Below are positions 1 through 9,081 of a stretch of 64,000 bases of DNA, in pieces. The number at the start of each line of letters is the position of its first letter. Within the stretch, counting starts at the first letter, position 1. The notes under the pieces were generated by a model. It searched no databases, had not been told where the DNA came from, and was given only the letters and a program-made list of their open reading frames with translations. Position numbers and translations under genes: made by a program. Source of the DNA: CAVONV01 sp963697355 (GTDB lineage Bacteria; Acidobacteriota; Vicinamibacteria; Marinacidobacterales; DATDRI01); the NCBI GenBank assembly GCA_963697355.1, contig CAVONV010000013.1, positions 1 through 64,000 of the forward strand. The letters run 5' to 3'.

Positions 1-299
1 AGATCCTCGAAGGCGATCAGGTGATCATGTGGTACGCCTCGGCCAACCGCGACGAGGCTGTCTTCGACCATGCCGACGTCATCGACATCGAACGTCCCAA
101 CGCCGACCGTCAGCTCGCATTCGGCTACGGCATCCATTTCTGCATGGGGAGCCGCCTGGCCGAACTGCAGCTCCGGGTGCTGTGGGAGGAGATCCTCGCC
201 CGCTTCGAACGCATCGAGATCCAGGCCGAGCCGCAGCGGACCCTGTCGTCGTTCGTCCACGGCTACACCGAATTGCCCGTGGTCGTGACGCGTCGCTGA
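1..299 (+). CDS. cytochrome P450, C-terminal part (cut by window start)
   Basis: The reading frame is already open at base 3 and ends with TGA at 299, giving about 98 residues of the P450 C-terminus. The heme-binding loop F-G-Y-G-I-H-F-C-M-G is clear, with the axial Cys followed by an L-helix (SRLAELQLR). The preceding piece (MWYASANRDEAVF) is the usual beta strand and loop before the heme motif and closely resembles the same stretch of the P450 at 3499. P450s of this type are soluble monooxygenases fed by ferredoxin and ferredoxin reductase, neither of which is in the window. It converges with selD. Confidence 0.93.
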   Translation, partial: ILEGDQVIMWYASANRDEAVFDHADVIDIERPNADRQLAFGYGIHFCMGSRLAELQLRVLWEEILARFERIEIQAEPQRTLSSFVHGYTELPVVVTRR

Positions 300-309
300 G
301 AGCCACAGC

Positions 310-326
310 GCGCCGCTCGACGGCGC
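310..326. terminator. hairpin between convergent P450 and selD
   Basis: A perfect 6-bp stem (GCGCCG / CGGCGC) with loop CTCGA fills the 27-bp gap between two convergent stop codons (299 and 327). There is no T-run on either side. A two-way terminator is an inference from position. Confidence 0.35.
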
Positions 327-1368
327 TCAGCGGAGATCGAAGCCCGGCGTGCCCGACCTCGTGGTCCCGATCCGGGCGGCCTGGTGGCCGGCACCGTCCA
401 GTTCGGCCAGGACGTGGGCCGTCTCGCCCGGGTCGACACCGAACACCAGGCCACCAGAGGTCTGCGCGTCGGCGACCAGCAGCTGCTGTACCTCGTCGTG
501 GCCACCGGGGTCGAAGAAGTCGAGGGCCCACGCCAGATTGCGCCGGCTCCCGCCCGGCATCACACCGTCGGTCGCGAACTCGACGGCGCCCGGTAGGAAC
601 GCCAACGCATCGAAGTCGACAACGACCCGCACGCCGGACTCGAGCGCCATCCGTCCCAGGTGCCCGACGAGGCCGAACCCGGTGACGTCGGTGCACCCGG
701 TCGCACCGGCGGCCAGCGCCACCTGTGACGCCACGTCGTTGAGGCGGATCATCGAGGCCACCGCAGCGGCAGCGACATCGGCGTCGGCGACGTCGGCCTT
801 GATGGCCGTCGTGACGACGCCGACACCGAGCGGCTTGGTCAGGATCAGGTCCTGACCGGCGACGAGCCCCGCATTGGTGAGGATCCGGTCGGGATGCACC
901 TCGCCGGTCACGGCCAGGCCGTACTTGGGTTCGGGATCGTCGATGGTGTGCCCGCCGACGATCGCGAACCCGCCCTCACGAGCGATGTCCAGACCGCCGG
1001 CGAGGAGCTCGCCGAGGAGCTCCCGCGGTCAGCGCGTCGCTGTTCCAGCCGACCAGGTTCAGCGCGAACAACGGACGGCCACCCATCGCATAGACGTCGG
1101 ACACGCTGTTGGCGGCCGCGACTCGACCCCACGTGCGGGCATCGTCGACGACGGGGGTGATGAAGTCGGCTGTCGAGACGAGGGCGCGCGTGTCGTCGAG
1201 ACGCCACACGGCGGCATCGTCGCCGGTGGCGGTGCCCACGAGCAGTTCGGCGGGTTCGTCGGGATGCAGGTCGCGCACGACGTGCGCGAGCTCGCCGGGA
1301 GCGAGCTTGCAGCCTCAGCCAGCGCCGTGGCTGAACTGGGTGAGGCGGAGCTTTTCGGTGTCGGTCAC
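327..1368 (-). CDS. selD: selenide, water dikinase (SelD) with in-frame UGA (selenocysteine)
   Basis: SelD makes selenophosphate from selenide and ATP, the selenium donor for selenocysteine and selenouridine. The start is GTG at 1368, seven bases after a GAGGG ribosome site. Residues 1-17 end in QFSHGAG. Codon 18 is TGA (1317-1315), and the same frame then continues GCKLAPGEL, so UGA sits exactly where E. coli SelD has catalytic Cys17, with the ATP-site Lys three residues on. Later motifs include ADFITPVVDD, AANSVSDVYAMGG, GCTDVTGFGLVGHL and ADAQTSGGL. One extra base in a C-run near 1021-1023 shifts the frame; restoring it gives about 346 residues, the normal family length. It lies 47 bp downstream of a P450 on the same strand. 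An ordinary ORF caller stops at the UGA and misses the N-terminus. Confidence 0.93.
1271..1289 (-). promoter_or_regulatory. candidate bacterial SECIS hairpin in selD
   Basis: On the minus strand TCGCGCAC pairs perfectly with GTGCGCGA (8 bp) around a three-base loop GUC. The loop starts 33 bases after the UGA at 1317-1315 and begins with G, which fits the published bacterial SECIS rules (loop 16-37 bases downstream, a G in the first two loop positions). A second hairpin (1289-1307, 7-bp stem, loop UCCCG) lies closer to the UGA and fits those rules less well. Confidence 0.65.
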
Positions 1369-1415
1369 TCGGGTCGCCCTCGTGTCGGCCGGTCGGGCCT
1401 CACGGTACCCGGGGC

Positions 1416-2713
1416 TCAGGACGAGCGCGGGCTGCCCGGTGGGAACGACATCGGCATGATGCGGGGACCGCGTACCTGCCCGCCCGCCCACTTCATCGGT
1501 TCGCGATCGCTCACGTGGAAGTCGGGGATGCGCTCGAGCCAGACCCGCACGGCCGTGGTCATCTCGAGTCGTGCCAGGTTGGAGCCGGCGCAGCGATGGA
1601 TGCCCGAGCCGAAGGCGATGTGGCGGTTCTTGGCCCGGTCGATGACGAACTCGTCGGGGTTCTCGAACTGCTCGGGATCGTGGCATGCTGCCGGGAAGTT
1701 CATGAGGATCTTGTCGCCGCGGTTGATGTGGACGCCCTGGAACTCGACGTCGGTCTCGGCGATGCGTGCCATCGTGACCGGGGCGTAGAAGCGGAGGAAC
1801 TCCTCGATCGCGATCGGGGAGGAGTTCGGGTTCGTCGAGCAGGCGTTGCAGATCGTCGGGGTTCGTGCCGAGGTGCCACAGGGCCGAGCCGATCGAGCTC
1901 CACGTGGTGTCGATGCCGGCGACGATCAACAGGTTGGTGATGCCGACCACGACCGCTGGGGTGATGTTCGCATCGGGGTCGTCGAGCTCCATGAACAGCA
2001 GCTCGCTGAGGAGGTCGTCGCGGGGGTCGGTCCGGCGCTTCTCGACCTCGTCGCCGATGAAGCCGAGCAGCTCGTTGCGTGACCGCAACCGCCGCTCGGG
2101 GTCGAAGAGGCCGTCGCCGAGCAGATCGTTGACCCACGAGACGAACTGGTCCGCCATGCCGTCGCCGATGCCGATCAGGTGGGCGATGACCCGTGGCGGG
2201 ATCTGCTGTGCGTAGTCGACGGCGCCGTCGCAGCGTCCCGACTCGATGAAGCCGTCGATGAGCTCGTGGCAGAGCGCCTCGGTGTAGTCCTGATAGCGGG
2301 CGACGGCCCGGGGCGCGAACGACGGGAGCAGCATCCGACGTGTCCACGTGTGGATCGGTGGGTCGGCGGTGATCGGCGCTGCCGCGATCTGCTGTTCGTC
2401 AGCGCGACATCTCGGGCGCGTTGGGTGCGGGGGGCATGACCAGCACCTGACGTGAGCTGAGCTCGGGGATCATCTTCGCGAGCTCGCGCACATCGTCGAA
2501 GCGGGTCGGGTTCCATGATCCGCCGAGACGCTCGGTGTGGGCGATCGGGCACGTCTCGCGCATCTCCGCCCAGATCGGAACCGGGTTCTCCACATAGGAG
2601 CGATCGCGAATGTCGAAGTCGCTCCCCCAGTCCTCGACCGGCCCGCCCGGTGCCCAGATGTCCGGGCTCGTCGCGAGCTGCATCTTCTCGTCCATGTCCA
2701 GCTGGTCGCTCAT
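1416..2713 (-). CDS. cytochrome P450 (two frameshifts)
   Basis: Start ATG at 2713 follows GGGAGGGG. The N-terminal third reads to a TGA at 2399; a frame change near 2400 leads into ADPPIHTWTRRML (helix C region). The I-helix AGIDTTWSS follows, then a second change near 1820, after which come EEFLR (ExxR) and the heme loop F-G-S-G-I-H-R-C-A-G. Restored, it is about 430 residues, normal for a class I bacterial P450. The TGA at 2399 is a frameshift artefact and not selenocysteine, because the bases after it in that frame do not encode P450 sequence. It is divergent from tetR and the P450 at 3499, sharing the palindrome at 2841. Substrate unknown; steroid, terpenoid or xenobiotic hydroxylation is plausible. 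Confidence 0.88.
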
Positions 2714-2840
2714 CGCAACCCCTCCCCCGTCGTCGCGCCGACGACGATCGACACAGGAGCAGCCTAATGGCCGACGTGGTAGGAGGTCGGGTGTCGAGCT
2801 CGCGACCCCGGGGATCCGCCGTCGGGCGTTTTTCATTGGT

Positions 2841-2860
2841 TGCCCTATCTCGATAGGGCA
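2841..2860. promoter_or_regulatory. palindromic operator between P450 and tetR
   Basis: TGCCCTAT and ATAGGGCA form perfect 8-bp arms around CTCG, 15 bp before the tetR start and in the 160-bp divergent region shared with the P450. Size and symmetry suit a TetR dimer, so autoregulation plus control of both P450s is likely. The assignment rests on position only. Confidence 0.7.
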
Positions 2861-2875
2861 CGCTATGTTTCTGTG

Positions 2876-3502
2876 ATGGCAACGCAGGCAGCGCGCCACG
2901 ACGAGACCCGGCGACGACTCCTCGATGCCGCAGCCGAACTGTTCGCCGAACGAGGCGTCGACAGCGCATCCATCGATGCGATCGCCGAGCGCGCCGACCG
3001 CACGTCCGGCGCGGTGTACGACCATTTCGGGGGCAAGGACGGCCTCCTGTTCGCTCTGCTGCAGAGCTGGACCGACGCCGTCGCCGTCGCGGCGGCGGCC
3101 GAGATGGAGGCAGCCGCCACCCTCGACGAGCGCATCGCGGTGTTGTGGCGGGCCGTGTCGGCCCCGGTCGCCGGAGACGGGCGGTGGATCACCCTCGAGC
3201 ACGAGCTGTGGTCCTACGCAGCTCGCCATCCCGAGGCTCGTGCGCTGCTGACCAAGCGCTACCGGAACGTGTGGCGCGCCGTGTCGGAGAGCATCGCCGA
3301 CTGGACCGGCGACACCGACGACATCGGTGCCGCGGTGATCGGCTTGTTGTTCGGGCTCGAGATGATGCGCCTCGTCGACCCGTCAGCGGTCGATGACGAG
3401 CTCGCCATCCGCACGCTACGCGGCGTCATAGCGGGCACGAACGCAACGCTTGCAACGCACGCAACAACCACCGACCCGACCCCAGGAGCCGATCGACCAT
3501 GA
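2876..3502 (+). CDS. TetR-family transcriptional regulator
   Basis: 208 residues. The N-terminus (RRRLLDAAAELFAERG, then SIDAIAERADRTSGAVYDHF) is the classic TetR helix-turn-helix; the C-terminal ligand domain is diverse as usual. I chose ATG 2876 because the HTH begins directly after it; a frame extension to 2840 would run back through the operator palindrome. The stop overlaps the start of the downstream P450 by four bases (ATGA), so the two are co-translated. It probably represses this operon and the divergent P450 in response to a hydrophobic substrate. Confidence 0.92.
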   Translation: MATQAARHDETRRRLLDAAAELFAERGVDSASIDAIAERADRTSGAVYDHFGGKDGLLFALLQSWTDAVAVAAAAEMEAAATLDERIAVLWRAVSAPVAGDGRWITLEHELWSYAARHPEARALLTKRYRNVWRAVSESIADWTGDTDDIGAAVIGLLFGLEMMRLVDPSAVDDELAIRTLRGVIAGTNATLATHATTTDPTPGADRP

Positions 3503-4704
3503 CCGTCGCCCCCACCATCGAGGGCATCGACCTGCTCGCAGAGACCTGGGCTGCAGGCGCGCCCCACGACCAGTTCGACCGCCTGCGTCGCGAGGCGCCG
3601 GTGTGCTGGCATCCCGAGCCCGACGGTCGTGGCTTCTGGGCCGTCACCAAGCACGCGGACGTCCGGCGTGTCAGCCACGACTGGGAGACCTTCTCGAGCG
3701 AGCTCGGGGCGACCTTCATCCCCGACCAGACCGAGGAAGCCCTCGCCGCCCTGCGGCTGTCGATCCTCAACATGGACCCGCCGCTGCACAACCGGGCCCG
3801 TCGCTTGGTCTCGAAGGCCTTCACGCCACGAATGATCGCGAACCTCGTCGACGAGATCGATCGGCGCGCCGAAGCGGTGATCGACGACGTCATCGAGCGC
3901 GGCTCGTGCGAGTTCGTCAACGACATCGCGGCGCAGGTGCCGGTACAGATGATCTGCGAGATGATCGGTCTCGAGCCCGAGCTGTGGCCGGCGATGGTCG
4001 AGGCCTCCAACCACCTCATCGGCGCCCGCAGCGACCCCGAGTACGCCCACGTCGACGCCAACCTCGCGAGCGCACAGATCTACGCCCTGTGCGACACGGT
4101 CGCCGAGGACCGCCGGGCCAACCCACGAGACGACCTCATGACCGCGCTGGTCGAGGCCGAGCTCGACGGCGAGAAGCTCGACAACGCCGAACTCAACCTC
4201 TTCTTCATCTCGCTCATCGTCGCCGGCAACGAGACCACACGGAACCTCCTCAACCACAGCCTCGTCGCCATCGTGGAGCATCCCGACCAGGCCCAGCGCC
4301 TGCGCGACGACCCGTCGCTGTGGGACACCGCAGTCGACGAGATGCTGCGCTGGGGCACCTCGATCACCAACTTCCGTCGCACCGCCACCCGCGACACCGA
4401 GATCCGTGGCGTGCCCATCGCCGCCGGCGACAAGGTCGTCATCTACTACGCGTCGGCCAACCGCGACGAGGACGTGTTCGAGGATCCGCACCGCTTCGAT
4501 GTCGGGCGCACCCCGAACGATCACGTCACCTTCGGCGGCGGTGGCGTCCACTACTGCCTGGGCGCGAGCCTCGCAAAGGCCGAGATCCGCGCGGTCATGC
4601 GCCAGATCGTCGAGCGCCTCCCGGCCATCGCCGTCGACGGTCCCGTCGACCGGCTCACGAGCGATTTCGTCGACGGCATCAAGCGGATGCCGGTGTCCTG
4701 GTGA
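3499..4704 (+). CDS. cytochrome P450
   Basis: Intact, 401 residues. Visible landmarks are the I-helix oxygen-binding motif AGNETT (about residue 243), ExxR as EMLR (about 281) and the heme loop F-G-G-G-G-V-H-Y-C-L-G (about 349). It is translationally coupled to tetR and followed 28 bp later by the nitronate monooxygenase gene, so the three form an operon. Bacterial soluble class I P450; substrate not determinable from sequence. Confidence 0.95.
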   Translation: MTVAPTIEGIDLLAETWAAGAPHDQFDRLRREAPVCWHPEPDGRGFWAVTKHADVRRVSHDWETFSSELGATFIPDQTEEALAALRLSILNMDPPLHNRARRLVSKAFTPRMIANLVDEIDRRAEAVIDDVIERGSCEFVNDIAAQVPVQMICEMIGLEPELWPAMVEASNHLIGARSDPEYAHVDANLASAQIYALCDTVAEDRRANPRDDLMTALVEAELDGEKLDNAELNLFFISLIVAGNETTRNLLNHSLVAIVEHPDQAQRLRDDPSLWDTAVDEMLRWGTSITNFRRTATRDTEIRGVPIAAGDKVVIYYASANRDEDVFEDPHRFDVGRTPNDHVTFGGGGVHYCLGASLAKAEIRAVMRQIVERLPAIAVDGPVDRLTSDFVDGIKRMPVSW

Positions 4705-4732
4705 CCCTCACCTCCTCCGAAAGGCAACAGCC

Positions 4733-5879
4733 ATGCGTACCCCGATCTGTGACGAGCTCGGCATCGAGTTCCCGATCTTCGCCTTCACCCACTGCCGCGA
4801 CGTCGTCGTCGCCGTGTCAGCAAGGCCGGCGGCTTCGGCGTGCTCGGCGCCGTCGGCTTCACGCCCGAGCAGCTCGAGATCGAGCTGAACTGGATCGACG
4901 AGCACATCGGCGACCACCCCTACGGCGTCGACATCGTCATCCCCAACAAGTACGAGGGCATGGACGCCGACATCGTCGGCCGAGGAGCTGGCCGAGATGC
5001 TGCGCTCGACATGGTCCCCCAGGAGCACCTCGACTTCGCCCGCAAGCTGCTGGCCGACCACGGCGTGCCCCTCGCCGAGGACGACGACGAGGGCTCGCTG
5101 CAGCTGCTCGGCTGGACCGAGGCCACGGCGACGCCGCAGGTCGAGGTGGCGCTGCGGCATCCGAAGATGACGCTGATCGCCAATGCGCTGGGCACCCCGC
5201 CGCGCGGACATGATCGACCACATCCACGCCGCAGGGCCGCAAGGTCGCCGCGCTGTGCGGCTCGCCCTACCAGGCCCGCAAGCACGCCGACGCCGGCGTC
5301 GACATCATCATCGCCCAGGGCGGCGAGGGCGGCGGCCACTGCGGCGAGGTCGGCTCGATCGTGCTGTGGCCCCAGGTCGTGGCCGAGGTCGCGCCCGTCC
5401 CCGTGCTGGCCGCCGGCGGTATCGGCAGCGGCCAGCAGATCGCCGCCGCGCTCGCGCTCGGCTGCCAGGGCGCGTGGACCGGGCTCGCAGTGGCTGATGG
5501 TCGAGGAGGCCGAGAACACGCCGGTCCAGCAGCAGGCGCTACGTCAAGGCGACCTCGCGCGACACCGTGCGCAGTCGCGGTCGTTCACCGGCAAGCCGTG
5601 CCGGATGCTGCGCAACGACTGGACCGAGGCCTGGGAGGACCCCGAGACAACCCGAGCCGCTCGGCATGCCGCTGCAGTACATGGTGTCGGGCATCGCAGT
5701 GCGCGGCCACGCACCGCTACCCCGACCAGACCGTCGACGTGGCGTTCAACCCGGTCGGCCAGGTCGTCGGCCAGTTCACGAAGGTCGAGAAGACCGCGGC
5801 GGTGATCGAGCGGTGGGTCGAGGAGTACCTCGAGGCCACCGGCCGGCTCGAGGCCCTGAACCAGGCCGCCATGAGCTGA
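4733..5879 (+). CDS. nitronate monooxygenase / NPD-family flavoprotein, heavily frameshifted
   Basis: Pieces in all three frames join into one 2-nitropropane-dioxygenase-like TIM barrel of about 380 residues: start MRTPICDELGIEFPIFAF, then AGGFGVLGAVGF, KVAALCGSPYQARKHADAGVD, the FMN phosphate region AQGGEGGGHCGEVGS and VLAAGGIGSGQQIAAALALG, and a tail ending in EALNQAAMS. Frame changes fall near 4820, 4980, 5015, 5205-5240, 5490, 5545, 5655 and 5710. Each segment keeps good family sequence, so the breaks look recent and probably technical. Family members oxidise nitronates or act as FMN-dependent enoyl reductases; the partner P450 suggests a catabolic role. Confidence 0.8.
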
Positions 5880-5903
5880 CGCAACGGTGGCGCGCAGCAG
5901 CGA

Positions 5904-6065
5904 TCAGAGGATGCGATTGCCGTCGGGGTCGTAGACGGCGATGGTGCCGTCGTCGAGACGCTCGGCGCGATAGCCGAGGTTGCGGAGCCGGTTGTGGCAA
6001 CCACAGCCGAGTCCCGCATTGTCCTGATCGGTCGCACCGTGGTCGGCCCAGGGGATCAGCAAAGA
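5904..6065 (-). pseudogene. C-terminal remnant of DUF222/HNH endonuclease gene
   Basis: The last 50 or so codons (HNH tail, reading to RNLGYRAERLDDGTIAVYDPDGNRIL-like sequence and TGA at 5904) are a close copy of the end of the full gene at 9082-10470, roughly nine bases in ten by eye. Everything upstream of the HNH core is missing; the next recognisable item is the DUF1971 gene at 6155. The gene order (DUF1971 then HNH) matches the intact copy, so this is an internally deleted duplicate. Confidence 0.8.
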
Positions 6066-6154
6066 TCCCGCATGCAACGAGATGGTCGCAGACCGGCATC
6101 ATCACGGCCTGCTCGGCGGGCTCCGGCGACTCGGCCGAGCGGCAGGTCTCCCGA

Positions 6155-6484
6155 TCAGGCCAGGCCGGTGCTCTCGTCGCCGGCTGCGGGGCCCGCTCCG
6201 GCAGCGTCGCGGTGGAACTCCAGGGCGAAGGTCACCGGCTCGAGCAGATCGAGATGATGGAGGCGTCCGGGCGGGATGACCACCGAGCCCCCCTCCTCCA
6301 CATGTCGAGGCGCGTCGGGCTCGTCGTCGAAGACGAAGTCGAGCCCACCGGTGTGCACGACGAGTCGGGCCCACACTCCTTCCGCGACACGGTGCGCGCG
6401 ACGCAGGCCGGCCGGATGATTCTCGTGATCGAACACGTCCGTCGTGCGGACATGTTCGAGGCCGGGCGGGAGCTCATCGTCCAT
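6155..6484 (-). CDS. DUF1971 cupin-like protein, copy A
   Basis: 109 residues, start ATG 6484 (MDDELPPGLEHVRTT). The sequence matches the DUF1971 / YeaR-TehB-like cupin pattern: LPPGLEHVRTTDVF, HPAGLRRAHRVAEGVWARLVV, a turn, then VVIPPGRLHHLDLLEPVTFALEF. Such single-domain cupins are small beta barrels of uncertain role, linked in other bacteria to nitrate or tellurite stress. The near-identical copy B is at 10594. Here it stands upstream of an HNH remnant on the same strand. Confidence 0.8.
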   Translation of the reverse strand: MDDELPPGLEHVRTTDVFDHENHPAGLRRAHRVAEGVWARLVVHTGGLDFVFDDEPDAPRHVEEGGSVVIPPGRLHHLDLLEPVTFALEFHRDAAGAGPAAGDESTGLA

Positions 6485-6606
6485 CTGCGCATCCTGGCGC
6501 ACATCGTCGTCACCATGCGGGCGCTCCACCTCGGGTTCGGCTGCTGCGCCGTCGGCGTCGCCCGAAACCCGCGATCGACCGGGTCGAAAACGCGTAGGGT
6601 CTGCCC

Positions 6607-7602
6607 ATGCGCCCCGATCGGATCGAGTACTGGATGGCCGAGTCCTTCGGCGAACCCCGCGACGTGCTCACGCTGGCCGAGCGCGAGCTTCCCGAGCTCG
6701 AGCCCGGGATGCTCGAGCTGCGTGTCGACGCCGCCGGCGTGGGGCTCCCCGACGTGCTCATGGTGCGCGGCAACTACCCGGCGGTCCACCGTCCGCCGGT
6801 CACCCCCGGGCAGGAGATCGCCGGCACCGTCACGGCGGTCGGCCCCGGCTGTTCACGAAAGGTCGGCGACCAGGTCGTCGGCTCGACGCGCTTCGCCGAG
6901 GGGATGGGCGGCTTCGCCGAGCGCTGCCAGGTGCGCGAGAGCTCGACCTTCCGACGCCCGAGCGGCATGTCGAGCGAAGAGGCGGCCGGCTTCTGGATCC
7001 CGTTCCACACTGGCTACGTCGGCGTGATCCAACGTGGGCAACTCCAACCGGGCGAGACGATGCTGGTGCTCGGCGGAGCCGGCAGCTCGGGCTCTGCCGC
7101 GATCCAACTCGGCAAGGCCGTCGGGGCAACGGTGATCGCGACCGTCAGCTCGACCGAAAAGGCCGACTTCTGCCACTCCCTCGGTGCCGACCACGTCATC
7201 AACTACCGCGACCAGCCGATCAACGAGGGGGTCGCGCAGATCATGGGACGCCAGGGCGTCGAGGTCGTCTTCGACCCCGTCGGTGGCGCGGCGTACGGTC
7301 AGGCCGTCAAGTGCATCGCTCGCCATGGGCGAGTCGTGCTCATCGGCTACTCGAGCGGCACATGGGCCGACATCGACCCGCTGCACGCCGTGCTGCGCAG
7401 CTACTCGCTGGTCGGCGCGTTCCCCGGCGCCCGCACCCCCGAGGAGGCCCTCCTCCACCACGAGGCGCTGTGCGAATGGGCCGAAGCCGGCGTGATACGG
7501 ACACCGGTCGACCGCGTGTTCCCCTTCGAGCAGGTCCCGGCGGCCATCGACCGCGTCGCGACCAACACAGCGGTGGGCAAGGTGATCGTCCGCGGCGCAT
7601 AG
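6607..7602 (+). CDS. NADPH:quinone oxidoreductase-like MDR family protein
   Basis: Intact, 331 residues, zinc-free medium-chain dehydrogenase/reductase. The N-terminal GroES-like domain (to about 120) has GVGLPDVLMVRGNYP; the Rossmann fold starts with VLVLGGAGSSGSAAIQLGKAVGA (about 155-180), and the NADPH-binding region is followed by DPVGG (about 226). No Cys/His zinc ligands are seen. The next gene, a CoA transferase, starts 105 bp downstream on the same strand. It probably reduces an enone or quinone intermediate; the exact substrate is open. Confidence 0.9.
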   Translation: MRPDRIEYWMAESFGEPRDVLTLAERELPELEPGMLELRVDAAGVGLPDVLMVRGNYPAVHRPPVTPGQEIAGTVTAVGPGCSRKVGDQVVGSTRFAEGMGGFAERCQVRESSTFRRPSGMSSEEAAGFWIPFHTGYVGVIQRGQLQPGETMLVLGGAGSSGSAAIQLGKAVGATVIATVSSTEKADFCHSLGADHVINYRDQPINEGVAQIMGRQGVEVVFDPVGGAAYGQAVKCIARHGRVVLIGYSSGTWADIDPLHAVLRSYSLVGAFPGARTPEEALLHHEALCEWAEAGVIRTPVDRVFPFEQVPAAIDRVATNTAVGKVIVRGA

Positions 7603-7706
7603 CCGCGCAGCCAGGCTGCCGGCTCCGCAGGAACACCCTGCCTCGGCGCCCACGGTCGCCGTCCATCGGGCGCGGCGAGCGCAGGGGCGATCTACTGTTC
7701 GGCGCC

Positions 7707-8897
7707 ATGAAGCCACTCGACGGAATCCAGGTACTCGAGCTCTCCACGATGATCACGGCGTCGTTCGCAGCCATGATGTTGGCCGAACAGGGGGCGTCGG
7801 TGATCAAGGTCGAACCGATCGACCTCGGCGACCCGATGCGGTACATCGGCTCGACCAAGGGCGGCATCTCGGCGCTGTTCGCCAACTGCAACCGGGGCAA
7901 ACGATCCGTGCGTGTCGACCTCAAGACCGACACCGGGCGAGAGATCGTCGAGGAGCTCGCTGCCGGCGCCGACATCGTGCTCACGAATTTCCGGCCCGGG
8001 GTCATGGACGGACTCGGGCTCGGAAGCGACCACCTGCGGGCGGTGAATCCCCGCCTGATCTACGCAGGGGTCACCGGCTTCGGCCTCGACGGGCCGATGC
8101 GCGATGCGCCGGCGTACGACCCGATCATCCAGGCCCAGACCGGATTCACCGCCGTACAGGGCCAGGGCCGCGACGAGCCGGACTTCATGCGAGCGCTGAT
8201 GTGCGACAAGCTCACGGCGTACACGGCGTGTCAGGCGGTCACCACCGCCCTGTTCGTGCGCGAGAGGACCGGCGAGGGCCAACACATCGATCTCGCCATG
8301 ACCGATGCCGCGCTCTACTTCCTGTTCCCCGACGGCTTCATGCATCACACGCTGCTCGACGACGACGCCGACCATCAGCCGCCCCTGAACGAGATCCTCT
8401 ACGAGCTCCAGAAGACCACCGACGGAGCCGTCACGATCTCGGCAGCGACGCCAGGCCAGCAGGTCGGGCTCCTCACCGCCATCGACCGCCTCCATCTCTT
8501 CGCCGACCCACGCTTCGACGGCATCGAGAAGATCATGGAGAACGTCGACGCGTTCCGCACCGAGATCCGCGCCGGGATCGCCCAGTTCGCCACCGAGGAC
8601 CTCCTCACACGCCTGCACGACAACGACGTGCCCGCAGCGCGGGCCCTCGACTTCGACGAAGTGTTCGCGCACCCCCAGTTCGAGGCCAACGCCAGCATCG
8701 ACGTGACCGCGCACGCCCGGATGGGGTCGATGCGACGTGTCATGCCGCCGGCCCGATTCGGCGGCCGACGCCTGGACCCGGCCTCGGATGCCCCGGCCCA
8801 CGGCGAGCACACCGCCGAGGTCCTCTCCGAGCTCGGCCGCTCCGAATCCGACATCGCCGCGCTGGCCGCCGAGGGCATCGCCAAGGGCGCCGACTGA
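7707..8897 (+). CDS. CaiB/BaiF-family CoA transferase
   Basis: 396 residues from ATG 7707. The start MKPLDGIQVLELSTMITASFAAMMLAEQGA, then KVEPIDLGDP and NRGKRSVRVDL, are typical of class III CoA transferases. The catalytic Asp is most likely D167 in RALMCDKLTAY. Family enzymes move CoA between acyl groups through an aspartyl-CoA anhydride, often activating steroid side chains, carnitine, formate or aromatic acids. Its place with P450s and an MDR reductase supports activation of a carboxylate formed by oxidation. Longer in-frame extensions upstream overlap the MDR gene and are not real. Confidence 0.92.
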   Translation: MKPLDGIQVLELSTMITASFAAMMLAEQGASVIKVEPIDLGDPMRYIGSTKGGISALFANCNRGKRSVRVDLKTDTGREIVEELAAGADIVLTNFRPGVMDGLGLGSDHLRAVNPRLIYAGVTGFGLDGPMRDAPAYDPIIQAQTGFTAVQGQGRDEPDFMRALMCDKLTAYTACQAVTTALFVRERTGEGQHIDLAMTDAALYFLFPDGFMHHTLLDDDADHQPPLNEILYELQKTTDGAVTISAATPGQQVGLLTAIDRLHLFADPRFDGIEKIMENVDAFRTEIRAGIAQFATEDLLTRLHDNDVPAARALDFDEVFAHPQFEANASIDVTAHARMGSMRRVMPPARFGGRRLDPASDAPAHGEHTAEVLSELGRSESDIAALAAEGIAKGAD

Positions 8898-9081
8898 CCA
8901 AGGACCCCAGCGGACAGACGGACGCCGGGCGAGTGGCTTCGGCGACGACAGGCTGAGGCAACGGGTCGTCGGGAGGCCCTCGACCAGGCAGCGATGGGCT
9001 CCGTGTCCCGGCGAGCGGGCGCGCAGGCGCGCCCGAGCCGGCCCCGAGAGGGGGCCGAGACGGCTCGGGACGCACGACCGA

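Larger units (their letters stand above)
5904..6484 (-). repeat. duplicated DUF1971-HNH module, copy A
   Basis: Both the DUF1971 gene and the HNH tail are shared with 9082-10922 in the same orientation and order. Copy A lacks about 1.2 kb of the HNH gene. The two copies flank the MDR and CoA-transferase genes. No terminal inverted repeats or target duplications were recognised. Confidence 0.7.

Noticed and set aside
1289..1307. Nearest hairpin to the selD UGA as the SECIS element
   Set aside because: The loop (UCCCG) begins only 14 bases after UGA and has no G in its first two positions; the hairpin at 1271-1289 fits better.
1315..2334. Single long gene from the P450 into the selD N-terminus
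   Set aside because: It is a frame coincidence: P450 sequence ends where its frame shifts, and the selD start lies downstream with its own ribosome site.
2397..2401. TGA in the first P450 as a third selenocysteine codon
   Set aside because: In the frame after the TGA the sequence is not P450; the P450 continues in another frame, so this is an indel.
5924..6100. Insertion sequence at the HNH remnant
   Set aside because: No transposase, inverted ends or target duplication; the similarity to 9082-10470 explains it as a deleted duplicate.
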